Shown here: positions 25,189-33,734 of the stretch, piece after piece | Layout: every line of letters begins with the position of its first letter | How positions within the stretch are numbered: the first letter of the stretch is position 1 | Assembly (NCBI RefSeq): GCF_000721105.1 | Contig: NZ_JOEV01000010.1 | Span: forward strand, 62,001-126,000 | Length of the DNA stretch: 64,000 nt | Reading direction: 5' to 3' | Origin: Streptomyces cellulosae | Lineage (GTDB): Bacteria > Actinomycetota > Actinomycetes > Streptomycetales > Streptomycetaceae | Translations under genes and position numbers: made by a program | The notes under the pieces: model-generated | Database searches by the model: none | Told to the model about the DNA's origin: nothing | The model's input: the letters and a program-made list of their open reading frames with translations, nothing else

Positions 25189-26040
25189 TCAGTCCTTCAC
25201 CGCGCCCGCGGTGACTCCCGCGGCCACGTAACGCTGGGCGAGGACCAGCAGCACCGCCGCCGGGACGGAGGCGACGACGGCGGTGGCCATGATCGAGTTC
25301 CACTCCTGGTTGTTGTTGCCGATGTACTTGTAGATGCCGAGGGTGATCGGCCTCAGGTCGCCGCCGCCGTCGAGGGTGTTGGCGAAGACGAAGTCGGACC
25401 AGGCCCACAGGAAGCTGAACAGCGAGACGGTGACGACGGCGTTGCGGCTCACCGGCAGGACCACCGACCAGAACGTGCGGAAGGTGCCGGCGCCGTCGAT
25501 CCGGGACGCGGCGATCAGCTCGCCGGGGATGCCGGACATGAACGCGGTGAAGATCATGACGCCGAAGGGCACGGCGATGGTGGAGTCCGCGATGATCAGG
25601 CCCCACCAGGAGTTCAGCAGTCCGGCGTCGAGGAAGATGCCGTAGAAGCCCATCGCCATGACGATCCCCGGGATCATCTGGGCGACGAGGAGGAACAGGC
25701 CCAGGGCTCCGCCGCCCAGCGGGCGCAGTTTCGCCAGGGCGTAGCCGGCCGGGGCGGCGAGGACGAGGGTGAGGGCGACCGTGCCGAGGCCGATGAGCAG
25801 GCTGGTGCCGAGGTAGGGCAGCTGGTCGTCGAGGACGGCCCGGTAGCCCTCGAAGGTGGGGTGCAGCGGGAGCAGGTCGGGCGGGGTCTTGCGCATGTCC
25901 TGCTGCGGGGTGAGGGACACGTTGAGCATCCAGTACACCGGGAACAGCATCAGCGCGGTGAGGGCGAGCCCGATGACGGTGTATCTGCGGGAACCCTTGC
26001 GGCCGGTGTACCGGCGGGAACCCTTGCGATGCGACGTCAC
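25189..26040 (-). CDS. sugar ABC importer permease, MalG type
   Basis: This 283-residue permease has six hydrophobic helices and the EAA loop in the form ELIAASRIDGAGTFRTFWSVVLP. Its GTG start at 26040 overlaps the stop of the other permease by 4 bp. The N-terminus contains a tandem duplication: RKGSRRYTG followed by RKGSRRYTV, from two near-identical 27-bp units. No ATPase is encoded here, so the importer probably uses the shared ATPase MsiK, as many Streptomyces sugar importers do. Confidence 0.93.
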   Translation of the reverse strand: MTSHRKGSRRYTGRKGSRRYTVIGLALTALMLFPVYWMLNVSLTPQQDMRKTPPDLLPLHPTFEGYRAVLDDQLPYLGTSLLIGLGTVALTLVLAAPAGYALAKLRPLGGGALGLFLLVAQMIPGIVMAMGFYGIFLDAGLLNSWWGLIIADSTIAVPFGVMIFTAFMSGIPGELIAASRIDGAGTFRTFWSVVLPVSRNAVVTVSLFSFLWAWSDFVFANTLDGGGDLRPITLGIYKYIGNNNQEWNSIMATAVVASVPAAVLLVLAQRYVAAGVTAGAVKD

Positions 26041-27014
26041 GCTTCCTGCCTCCTCTGGCCGGACTGGACGCGGATGTACAGCAGCCCGAAGACCAGGGCG
26101 ATGAGGATGAGGATGTTGCCGACCGCCGCTCCCGGCCCGAACTTGGGCAGCAGGGTGCCGAAGCCGAGCTGGTACGACCAGGTGGCCAGGGTGGAGGAGG
26201 TGTCGCCCGGACCGCCCTTGGTCATGATCCAGATCAGGTCGAACACCTTGAGGGTGTAGACGAGACCGAGGAGCAGGGTGATCGCCGACACCGGGCGCAG
26301 CAGCGGGAACGTGATCCGGCGGAACTGCTGCCAGGCGCTCGCCCCGTCCAGGGACGCCGCCTCGTACAGCTCGCCGGGGATGTTCTGCAGCCCGCTGTAG
26401 AGGATGACCAGGTTGAACGGGATGCCGATCCAGATGTTGGCGATGATCACCGAGGTGAGTGCCCAGTCCGGCGAGGTGAGCCAGCCGACCGGGCCGACGC
26501 CGAGGAAGTGCAGGAAGTAGTTCACCACGCCCGACTCGCTGTTGAGCATCCACGACCACGTCGACGCCGAGACGATGAGCGGGAGCAGCCACGGGATGAG
26601 GAACAGGGCGCGCAGCGTGGGCGCCAGGCGGAAGTGCCGGTTGAAGAAGACCGCGAGGGCGAGCCCGATGACGTACTGGAAGGCGATCGACACGAAGGTG
26701 AACACCATGGTGTGGCGCATCGCCGGGCCGAACGTCGGGTCGTCGAGCACCTTCTGGAAGTTGTCCCAGCCGGAGAACGGCGCGTCCCCCGCCACGAACG
26801 ACCGGACGGTGTAGTCGCGCAGGCTCAGGTCGAGGTTGCGGTAGAGGGGATAGACGTAGAACGCGGCGAGGTAGGCGATCAGCGGGGCGACGAAGGCGAG
26901 GGCGGTCAGCCGCCGCCTGCGCCGCGCCCGACGCCGTAGCGGCTGCGTGTCCGGCCCGCTCGCCTGCGACACCGCGGACACCCGCGGGCGGTCGACTCGG
27001 GCGGCGATGGTCAT
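26037..27014 (-). CDS. sugar ABC importer permease, MalF type
   Basis: This 325-residue permease has six membrane helices after an Arg-rich N-terminus (LRRRARRRRRL) and the EAA motif ELYEAASLDGASAWQQFRRI. It forms the channel with the MalG-type partner encoded downstream. It follows the binding-protein gene by 10 bp, so the three importer genes are one unit. A periplasmic-type loop before helix 2 carries GWDNFQKVLDDPTF, usual for this family. Confidence 0.93.
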   Translation of the reverse strand: MTIAARVDRPRVSAVSQASGPDTQPLRRRARRRRRLTALAFVAPLIAYLAAFYVYPLYRNLDLSLRDYTVRSFVAGDAPFSGWDNFQKVLDDPTFGPAMRHTMVFTFVSIAFQYVIGLALAVFFNRHFRLAPTLRALFLIPWLLPLIVSASTWSWMLNSESGVVNYFLHFLGVGPVGWLTSPDWALTSVIIANIWIGIPFNLVILYSGLQNIPGELYEAASLDGASAWQQFRRITFPLLRPVSAITLLLGLVYTLKVFDLIWIMTKGGPGDTSSTLATWSYQLGFGTLLPKFGPGAAVGNILILIALVFGLLYIRVQSGQRRQEA

Positions 27015-27024
27015 GGTGGGAGTC

Positions 27025-28272
27025 CTAGCCCTTCTCGGCGCTCGACTGGGCGGTGGCCAGCGCGTCCTGGGGGCTCTTGCCGCCGGACAGGGCGGACTGG
27101 ACGGCGGTCCACATCGGCTGGGAGATGGTCGGGTACTTCGAGCCGAGGCCGCCGCTGGTGCGGCCGCGGGCCGCGGCGACCGCGTCCACCCAGGGCTTGA
27201 GTTTCGCGTTCGCCGCCACCTGCTTGGCCTGGACGGCGGCCGTCGGCGCGATGTACGTCAACGTCGTGTCCGTGGCCAGGATGTTGGTGTCGTTGGTCAG
27301 ACACTCGACGATCTTCTTGCTGACGTCGTAGCGCGCGGTGTCCTTCTGCACGGGCACGGTGACGAACTCGCCGCCCGTCGGCACCGGTGCCGAACCGCCG
27401 TCCTTCGCGGGGATGTTGAGGACGCCGTAGTCGAAGCCGGCCTTCTCCGCGTTGCCGAGCTGCCAGGTGCCGTTCTCGCCGAACGCGTAGTCGCCGGTGG
27501 CGAACTCCTGCCAGCTGGTGGTCTGCGTGTTCTGCAGGACGTCCTTGGGGGCCAGCCCGCCGTCCACCCACTGCTTCCACAGCGTCAGCGCCGCCACGCC
27601 CTTGTCGGAGTCGAGCTTCTTCAGGTCCCCGCCCGCGCCCCAGAACCAGGGCAGGAACTGGAAGCTGCCCTCCTCGGTGTTGATCGCGGAGAAGGTGATG
27701 CCCTTCTTCCCGGCCGCCTTGACCTTCTGCAGGGCGGCGGTCAGAGAGGTCCAGTCCTTGATGGAGGCCGGGTCGACGCCGGCCGCGGACAGGACCTTCT
27801 TGTTGTAGTAGAGGGCCAGCGTGTTGGCGCCGATCGGGACGCCGTACGCGGCGTCGTCGATGGTGCCCGCGCCGATGATGTTCTTCTGGATCGCCTTGGT
27901 GTCGAGGCCGAGGTCGCTCGTCTTGTTGAGGATGCCCGCCTCGACGAGCGTGGAGACGACCGGGTTGTCCACCAGCATCACGTCGGGCGCGTTGCCCTGC
28001 TGGGCCGCGAGCAGCGCCTTGTTGCCGAGGTCGGTGGTGTCGTACGCGGTGCGCTTGACGGTCACCCCGGCCTTCGTCCCGCAGTCGGTGACGAGCTTGC
28101 CCCACGGGGAGGACGCGTCGAACTGCGGGTACGGGTCCCAGAAGGTGTACGTCCCTCCGGAGGCGTCGGAGGAGCCCGACCCGTCGTCGGAGCCGCCTCC
28201 GCAGGCGGTGAGGGAGGCGAGGGTGCCGACGGCGGCGAGCGCGGCCAGGAGGGTACGGCGGGTGGGTATCAC
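27025..28272 (-). CDS. sugar-binding lipoprotein of an ABC importer
   Basis: This 415-residue extracellular solute-binding protein family 1 member has a lipoprotein signal with lipobox SLTAC (Cys24), preceded by TRRTLLAALAAVGTLA. Family features include GGTYTFWDPYPQFDASSPWG near the mature start, LLDN-like VMLVDNPVVSTLVEAG and GFDYGVLNIPAKDGG. It captures the sugar outside the membrane for the two permeases. The GTG start at 28272 has GAGGTC upstream. Context with a GH127 enzyme suggests L-arabinose oligosaccharides as ligand. Confidence 0.92.
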   Translation of the reverse strand: MIPTRRTLLAALAAVGTLASLTACGGGSDDGSGSSDASGGTYTFWDPYPQFDASSPWGKLVTDCGTKAGVTVKRTAYDTTDLGNKALLAAQQGNAPDVMLVDNPVVSTLVEAGILNKTSDLGLDTKAIQKNIIGAGTIDDAAYGVPIGANTLALYYNKKVLSAAGVDPASIKDWTSLTAALQKVKAAGKKGITFSAINTEEGSFQFLPWFWGAGGDLKKLDSDKGVAALTLWKQWVDGGLAPKDVLQNTQTTSWQEFATGDYAFGENGTWQLGNAEKAGFDYGVLNIPAKDGGSAPVPTGGEFVTVPVQKDTARYDVSKKIVECLTNDTNILATDTTLTYIAPTAAVQAKQVAANAKLKPWVDAVAAARGRTSGGLGSKYPTISQPMWTAVQSALSGGKSPQDALATAQSSAEKG

Positions 28273-28319
28273 GGGGTGACCTCGTTGTCGTGAGTGCTCT
28301 CGGGGCGGAGGGGTGTCAG

Positions 28320-28445
28320 GAGGCAGGCACCCGACGACGCGCGGGGGATGTCGGGGGGCGGGCAGCCGGACGTGTGGGGGATGTCGGGAGGGGGGACCGG
28401 ACGTGTGCGGGAGGCCGGGAGGGGGCGGGCAGCCGGACCCGCGCG
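28320..28445. repeat. G-rich degenerate direct repeats between GH127 and binding-protein genes
   Basis: GCGGGCAGCCGGAC occurs at 28358-28371 and 28425-28438. GGGGGATGTCGGG and CCGGACGTGTG are also repeated between them. The stretch is non-coding and separates two genes of the same operon. Its role is unknown; it may reflect slippage. Confidence 0.5.
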
Positions 28446-28449
28446 TAGG

Positions 28450-30351
28450 TCAGGAGGTGGGCAGCCAGACGCGCATGCTGCCGTCCTCGCGGTTGGCCCA
28501 GGCGTAGTAGGGGACGGCGGTCAGCTCGACGGGCTCGCCGTCCTGGTGGGACGCCTCGTCGGCCGGGGCGTACGGCCACCAGCCCGCGTCCGGGAGGTGG
28601 CGCCGCCGGCCCGCCGCGACCACCGTGGTGACCCCGCCGAGCAGGTCCGGGCGGTGCTTCACGGCGAGCGGGCGGGAGGTGTCGAGGACGATGTCGTCCA
28701 GGCCGCCCCCGGGGTGGTCGACCTGTTCCAGGCAGTACACGAGCGGCCCGCGTTCGATGGCCACGCAGCCGCGCACCGCGTCCACCCGGGGGTCGGCCGC
28801 GGTGAGCCTGGGCTCCAGGCCCAGCTCCAGGACGACCCGGTCGCCGGGCGCCCAGGTCCGCTCCAGCCGCAGCCAGCCGTCGGTCACCGGACCCTCGTAC
28901 GTCTCCTCGCCGCACCGCACCCGGACGTCGCGGCACCACTGCGGGACGCGCAGGGAGAGCGTCCAGGGACGGTCGGCCGGGGTCTCCTCGACGGTGAGGG
29001 CGACGGTCCCGTGCCAGGGATAGTCGGTCTCGCCGCGGACGGTGATGCCCTCGCCGGTGTAGCGGCCGGTGACGTACTGGTGGATCTGCAGGCCGTCGTC
29101 GTCGGCGCTGGCCAGGTAGTGCTCCAGGGAGGCGAACAGCCGCATCACGTTGGGCGGGCAGCAGGCGCAGCGGAACCAGCGGGTGCGGCGGGCCGACTGG
29201 TCGCCGCCGGGGTCGGTGTGGCCGTCGCGGACCTGGAGCGGGTTGACGTACAGCCAACGCTCGCCGTCCAGCGACACCCCGGCCAGGAAGCCGTTGAACA
29301 GGGTGCGTTCGATCAGGTCGGAGTAGCGGGCCTCGCCGGTGAGCAGGGCCATGCGCCAGCTCCACTGGACGGAGGCGATGGCGGCGCAGGTCTCGCAGTA
29401 GGCACGCTCGTTGGGCAGCTCGTACGGGTCGCCGAAGTCCTCCTCCTCGTGGTGGGCGCCGAGGCCGCCGGTGAGGTGGGTCTTGGTGGTGGTCATGGCC
29501 TGCCACAACCGCTCGGAGGCGGCCCGCAGTCCGGCGTCCCCGGTCTCGGTGGCGAGGTCGGCGGCGGCGGCCAGCAGGTACAGCTGCCGTACGGCGTGAC
29601 CCTCGACGTTCGTCGCCTCGCGCAGCGGGACCCGGTCCTGGCAGTAGGCCTCGCCGCCGAGCAGACCGTGGCCGTGCCGGTCGACGAAGTAGGCGGCCAG
29701 GTCGAGGTAGCGGCGCTCGCCGGTCTCCCGGTAGAGCTCGACCAGGGCCGTCTCCACCTCGGGGTGGCCGTCGATGCCGTCGATGGGCTTCCCGCTGCCG
29801 GGCGGCCCGAAGACGGAGTCGACGTGGTCGGCGAACTTCCGTGCCACGTCGAGGAGTTCGGGGCGGCCGGTGGAGCGGTGGTGGGCGATGGCGGCCTGGA
29901 TCAGATGGCCCGCGCAGTACAGCTCGTGCCCCCAGCGCAGGTCCTGGTAGCGCTCGCCGCCCTTGACCAGCTGGAACCAGGTGTTCAGGTAGCCGTCGGG
30001 CTGCTGGGCGGCGGCCACGAGGCCGGTGATCCGGTCGACGTCGGCCGTGAGTTCTTCGGCGGGCTCCTGGCCGAGCTGCCAGGCCGCCGCCTCCAGCCAC
30101 TTGTAGACGTCCGTGTCCACGAAGGGGTACGCGCCCTTGAACTCGCCCTCGGCGGCGCCCGCGGCGAGTCGCAGGTTGTGCAGGTTGCCCGCGGACTCCA
30201 GCAGTTCGGGGCCCTGCGGGATGGAGGTGCGGGCGTTGACCTCGCGCCGGGTGTGCCACAGGCCGGCCTCGATGACGGTGACGGCGGGACGCAGCGCGGC
30301 ACGGGCGTCCGGGCCGAGGCGGACCGGGCCGGCGGGGGAGGGGCGGGGCAT
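28450..30351 (-). CDS. GH127 beta-L-arabinofuranosidase-like enzyme
   Basis: This 633-residue cytoplasmic enzyme matches GH127. Family residues are in place: HHEEEDFG with the candidate acid/base Glu, ERAYCETC giving Glu and Cys zinc ligands, and CACCPPNVMR with Cys397 as nucleophile and Cys398 as a further zinc ligand (by analogy with HypBA1). It would split imported beta-L-arabinofuranosyl units to free L-arabinose. ATG 30351 has a GGAGAG site; no signal peptide is seen. It is the first gene of an operon with the importer and the secreted glycosidase. Confidence 0.9.
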   Translation of the reverse strand: MPRPSPAGPVRLGPDARAALRPAVTVIEAGLWHTRREVNARTSIPQGPELLESAGNLHNLRLAAGAAEGEFKGAYPFVDTDVYKWLEAAAWQLGQEPAEELTADVDRITGLVAAAQQPDGYLNTWFQLVKGGERYQDLRWGHELYCAGHLIQAAIAHHRSTGRPELLDVARKFADHVDSVFGPPGSGKPIDGIDGHPEVETALVELYRETGERRYLDLAAYFVDRHGHGLLGGEAYCQDRVPLREATNVEGHAVRQLYLLAAAADLATETGDAGLRAASERLWQAMTTTKTHLTGGLGAHHEEEDFGDPYELPNERAYCETCAAIASVQWSWRMALLTGEARYSDLIERTLFNGFLAGVSLDGERWLYVNPLQVRDGHTDPGGDQSARRTRWFRCACCPPNVMRLFASLEHYLASADDDGLQIHQYVTGRYTGEGITVRGETDYPWHGTVALTVEETPADRPWTLSLRVPQWCRDVRVRCGEETYEGPVTDGWLRLERTWAPGDRVVLELGLEPRLTAADPRVDAVRGCVAIERGPLVYCLEQVDHPGGGLDDIVLDTSRPLAVKHRPDLLGGVTTVVAAGRRRHLPDAGWWPYAPADEASHQDGEPVELTAVPYYAWANREDGSMRVWLPTS

Positions 30352-30425
30352 GGCTCTCCGGGGTTCGGGGAAGCGGGTGCGGGCAACCCTGGGGGCCAGG
30401 TGCGGCCCGTTGCGTCCGCTTCTTC

Positions 30426-30487
30426 TGAGCAAGTGAGCAATCGTTTTCCTGAGGGGAGAGTAGAGGGGAGACGACAAGTCGGGTCAA
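30426..30487 (-). promoter_or_regulatory. sugar operon promoter with LacI-type operator
   Basis: On the minus strand TTGACC (complement of 30482-30487), 17 bp and TCTACT (complement of 30459-30464) form a promoter. Just downstream is GGAAAACGATTGCTCA (complement of 30434-30449), which resembles LacI-family operators. On the plus strand TGAGCAA is repeated at 30426 and 30434. A LacI repressor is encoded divergently, so this is the likely control site. Confidence 0.6.
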
Positions 30488-30494
30488 GAGGCGC

Positions 30495-30517
30495 GGCAAG
30501 AGTTTTTTCAACTTGCC
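30495..30517. promoter_or_regulatory. second dyad in the divergent region
   Basis: GGCAAG (30495-30500) and CTTGCC (30512-30517) flank AGTTTTTTCAA. It lies just upstream of the GH127 promoter and before the lacI-type gene, so it may be an auxiliary operator or an activator site. Confidence 0.35.
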
Positions 30518-30589
30518 CACGGGCTGGCACTCGACTCCGCCTCCTGTCACGATGGTGGGCGCCGATCTCACGAAGGAAAAGGTTTGCTC

Positions 30590-31627
30590 GTGACCCACGC
30601 TGCTGGTGCTCCAGGCTCTCCCCCCGCCGGCCGGGCGAAGCTCGCCGACGTCGCCGCCCTCGCGGGCGTCAGCGTGGGAACGGCGTCGAAGGCGCTGAAC
30701 GGCGCCGGCCGGATGCGCCCGGAAACCCGTCAGCGGGTCCTGGACGCGGTGGCGGAGCTCGGCTTCCGTCCCAACCAGCACGCCCAGAGCCTGCACACCG
30801 GCCGCAGCTGGACGGTCGGCCTGATGACGACGGACGGCATCGGCCGCTTCAGCACCCCGGTCCTGCTGGGCGCCGAGGACGCGCTCGGCGCGGGCAAGAT
30901 CTCCGTCCTGCTGTGCGACACCCGCGGCGACGCCATCCGGGAACAGCACCACCTGCGCAACCTCGTGGACCGCCGGGTGGACGGCATCATCGTCACCGGC
31001 CGCCGCACGGATCCGCGCCCGCCGCTGACGGGCATCACCGGCCTCGAGTCGGTCCCGGTGGTCTACGCCCTCTCGCCCTCCACCGACCCGGCCGACACCT
31101 CGGTGACCTCCGACGACAGGGGCGGCGCCCGGCTCGCCGTGGAGCACCTCCTGTCCGCCGGCCGCACCCGGATCGCCCACGTCACCGGCCCCGAACATCA
31201 CGCCGCCGCCCGCGACCGGGCCCGGCACGGGCTGGAGCACCTGGAGGGCGCGGGCTTCGGCTTGTCCACCGGACGCGTGCACTTCGGCGAGTGGAGCGAG
31301 GCCTGGGGCCGCCGCGCCGCCGACGCGGTCCTGCGCACGGCGCCCGACACGGACGCGTTCTTCTGCGGCAACGACCAGATAGCGCGCGGGGTCGCGGACA
31401 CGCTGCGGGAACGCGGGGTGACCGTCCCCGAGGACATCGCGATCGTCGGCTACGACAACTGGGACACCATGGCGCTGGCCTCGCGCCCGCCCCTGACCAC
31501 CATCGACATGAACCTCACGGAGATCGGCCGCATCGCGGCACTGCGGCTGCTGGAGGCGATCGACGAGGGTCTGGCTCCGGGGGCGCACACGGTGCCGTGC
31601 CGGCTGGTGGTGCGGGAGTCGACGTGA
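30590..31627 (+). CDS. LacI-family transcriptional regulator of the sugar locus
   Basis: This protein of about 345 residues has the LacI helix-turn-helix (KLADVAALAGVSVGTASKAL and the hinge helix FRPNQHAQSL) and a periplasmic-binding-protein-like effector domain (VGLMTTDGIGRFSTPVLLGA, DAFFCGNDQIARGV, PEDIAIVGYDNWDTMALA). GTG 30590 is chosen; TTG 30584 would add two residues. It is divergent from the GH127-importer-glycosidase operon and should repress it until an L-arabinose-related sugar binds. Confidence 0.9.
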   Translation: MTHAAGAPGSPPAGRAKLADVAALAGVSVGTASKALNGAGRMRPETRQRVLDAVAELGFRPNQHAQSLHTGRSWTVGLMTTDGIGRFSTPVLLGAEDALGAGKISVLLCDTRGDAIREQHHLRNLVDRRVDGIIVTGRRTDPRPPLTGITGLESVPVVYALSPSTDPADTSVTSDDRGGARLAVEHLLSAGRTRIAHVTGPEHHAAARDRARHGLEHLEGAGFGLSTGRVHFGEWSEAWGRRAADAVLRTAPDTDAFFCGNDQIARGVADTLRERGVTVPEDIAIVGYDNWDTMALASRPPLTTIDMNLTEIGRIAALRLLEAIDEGLAPGAHTVPCRLVVREST

Positions 31628-31770
31628 GCCATGGGCTTACTTGACCTGCTCATGGCCAACTCCTGGTTCCCGGCGGGCGCGGGCACCGGCCATCATCTAC
31701 GCGTGTAGTCCCGCACGGCTCGCATCGCGTCCCTCACCCCTCGTACCCCGCCCCCGTCCCAGGAGCCCCC

Positions 31771-33588
31771 ATGCCCGTCCCTCCCATGAACCGCCGCGAG
31801 TTCGTGCAGAAGTCGGCCGTCACCGGTGCGGCCGTGGCCGTCGCGGGAGCCGTCGGCGCCGGCAGCGCCGAGGCGGCCGAGCGCGCCCCCGAACACGCCC
31901 CCCGCACCTGGTCGTTCTCCATCCTGGGCACCACCGACCTGCACAGCCACGTCTTCGACTGGGACTACTACACGGACGCCGCCTACAAGGACAGCAAGGG
32001 CAACTCCGTGGGCGTCGCCCGCGTGGCGACCCTCGTCAAGCAGCAGCGCGAGGCGAAGGGCGAGGACCGGGTGCTGCTGGTCGACGCCGGCGACATCATC
32101 CAGGGCACGTCCCTGGCGTACTACTACGCCCGCGTCGACCCGATCACCGGCACGGACGGCCACCAGGGCCCCCAGCACCCGATGGCCGTCGCCATGAACC
32201 ACATGCGCTACGACGCCGCAGCCCTCGGCAACCACGAGTTCAACTACGGCATCGACGTGCTGCGCGAGTTCGAGCAGCAGTGCCGTTTCCCGCTGCTCGG
32301 CGCCAACGCCCTCGACGCGAAGACGCTCCGGCCCGCCTTCCACCCGTACACCGTCAAGCGGATCTGTGTCCCCGGGGCGCCCGACATCAAAGTCGGCATC
32401 CTCGGCCTCACCAACCCCGGGATCGCCCTGTGGGACAAGGACAACGTCAGCGGCAGGATGGTCTTCCCGGGGCTCGTCGAGCAGGCGAAGAAGTACGTCC
32501 CCCGCCTGCGCGCGCTGGGCTGTGACGTCGTCTTCCTGACCGACCACTCCGGCCTCGACGGCTCCTCGTCCTACGGCGACGAACTCCCGTACGTCGAGAA
32601 CGCCTCGAACCTCGTCGCCGAGCAGGTCCCCGGCATCGACGCCATCCTGGTCGGCCACACGCACGTCGAGGTGTCCTCGTACACCGTCACCAACAAGGAG
32701 ACCGGCAAGGACGTCGTCCTGTCCGAGCCGTACTGCTGGGGCATGCGGCTGACCGTCTTCGACTTCGAGCTCGAACTCGTCCACGGGCAGTGGAAGGTCA
32801 CGAAGACCACCGCGCAGACCCTCGATCCGAAGGGCGTGGCGGAGGACGCCGAGGTCACCAAGCTCCTTCAGGCGGACCACGAGTTGGTGGTGAAGTACGT
32901 CAACACCCCGGTCGGCACCTGCACGCAGGACCTCTCGGCCGCCGAGTCGTGCTGGAAGGACGTCCCCATCATGGACTTCATCCACGAGGTACAGACGCAG
33001 ACCGTCAAGGCGGGCCTGTCCACGGCGGACGCGGCCCTGCCCCTCGTCTCCGTCGCCGCGCCCTTCAGCCGCACCGCCGACATCCCGGCCGGCGACGTCA
33101 CCATCAGGGACATCGCCGGGCTGTACATCTACGACAACACCCTCTACGGCAAGAAGCTCACCGGCGCCCAGCTCAAGGACTACCTGGAGTACGCGGCGAA
33201 GTACTACCACCAGGTGCCGAGCGGCACGAAGGTCGACACGGGCGCCCTCACCAACGCCAACAGCTTCTGGGACTACATGTACGACACGGCGGCCGGCGTC
33301 TCGTACGAGATCGACATCGCCCAGGCCGAGGGCTCGCGCGTCAAGAACCTCACCTACGGCGGCACCGCCGTCACCGACGACCAGGTCTTCGTGGTGGCCG
33401 TCAACAACTACCGGGCCAACGGCGGCTCCGGCTACCCGCACATCGCCGCCGCCGACATCGCGTACAGCTCGACGAACGAGATCCGTCAGCTGATGATCGA
33501 CTACGTGACCGGCAAGGGCACGCTGAACCCGGCCGACTTCGCGGCCGCCAACTGGAAGCTGACGCAGGACGGGACGCCGGTGTTCTGA
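31771..33588 (+). CDS. TAT-exported bifunctional 5'-nucleotidase / cyclic phosphodiesterase
   Basis: This 605-residue enzyme has a twin-arginine signal (NRREFVQKSAVTGAAVAVAG), then a calcineurin-like metallophosphatase domain with GTTDLHSHVFDWD, LLVDAGDIIQG, ALGNHEFNYG and ILVGHTHVE, then the 5'-nucleotidase C-terminal domain (about 370-600) ending near NYRANGGSGYPH, the substrate-stacking region. It would release phosphate and nucleosides from extracellular nucleotides. ATG 31771 has AGGAG upstream. Tandem repeats begin at its stop codon. Confidence 0.9.
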   Translation: MPVPPMNRREFVQKSAVTGAAVAVAGAVGAGSAEAAERAPEHAPRTWSFSILGTTDLHSHVFDWDYYTDAAYKDSKGNSVGVARVATLVKQQREAKGEDRVLLVDAGDIIQGTSLAYYYARVDPITGTDGHQGPQHPMAVAMNHMRYDAAALGNHEFNYGIDVLREFEQQCRFPLLGANALDAKTLRPAFHPYTVKRICVPGAPDIKVGILGLTNPGIALWDKDNVSGRMVFPGLVEQAKKYVPRLRALGCDVVFLTDHSGLDGSSSYGDELPYVENASNLVAEQVPGIDAILVGHTHVEVSSYTVTNKETGKDVVLSEPYCWGMRLTVFDFELELVHGQWKVTKTTAQTLDPKGVAEDAEVTKLLQADHELVVKYVNTPVGTCTQDLSAAESCWKDVPIMDFIHEVQTQTVKAGLSTADAALPLVSVAAPFSRTADIPAGDVTIRDIAGLYIYDNTLYGKKLTGAQLKDYLEYAAKYYHQVPSGTKVDTGALTNANSFWDYMYDTAAGVSYEIDIAQAEGSRVKNLTYGGTAVTDDQVFVVAVNNYRANGGSGYPHIAAADIAYSSTNEIRQLMIDYVTGKGTLNPADFAAANWKLTQDGTPVF

Positions 33589-33700
33589 CTGGTGGGACGG
33601 TGTACTGGCCGGTGGGACGGTGTTCTGACTGGTGGGACGGTGTGCTGGCCGCTCGGACCGGTGTGCTGGCCGGTGGGACGCCGGTGTGCTGACCGGTCTC
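33580..33700 (+). repeat. 20-bp tandem repeats starting at the 5'-nucleotidase stop codon
   Basis: Units such as GTGTTCTGACTGGTGGGACG (33580-33599, identical at 33620-33639) alternate with GTGTACTGGCCGGTGGGACG (33600-33619), followed by three degenerate copies. The first unit contains the last codons and stop of the nucleotidase gene, so the array seems to have expanded out of the gene's 3' end. Confidence 0.85.
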
Positions 33701-33734
33701 ACGCCGAAGGCCGCGCCGGCCGCGCCGCCGGCCC

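Noticed and set aside
28316..31588. Very long open frames running opposite to GH127 and the LacI gene on both strands
   Set aside because: They are mirror frames of real genes caused by strong GC bias. They have no ribosome-binding sites or domains.
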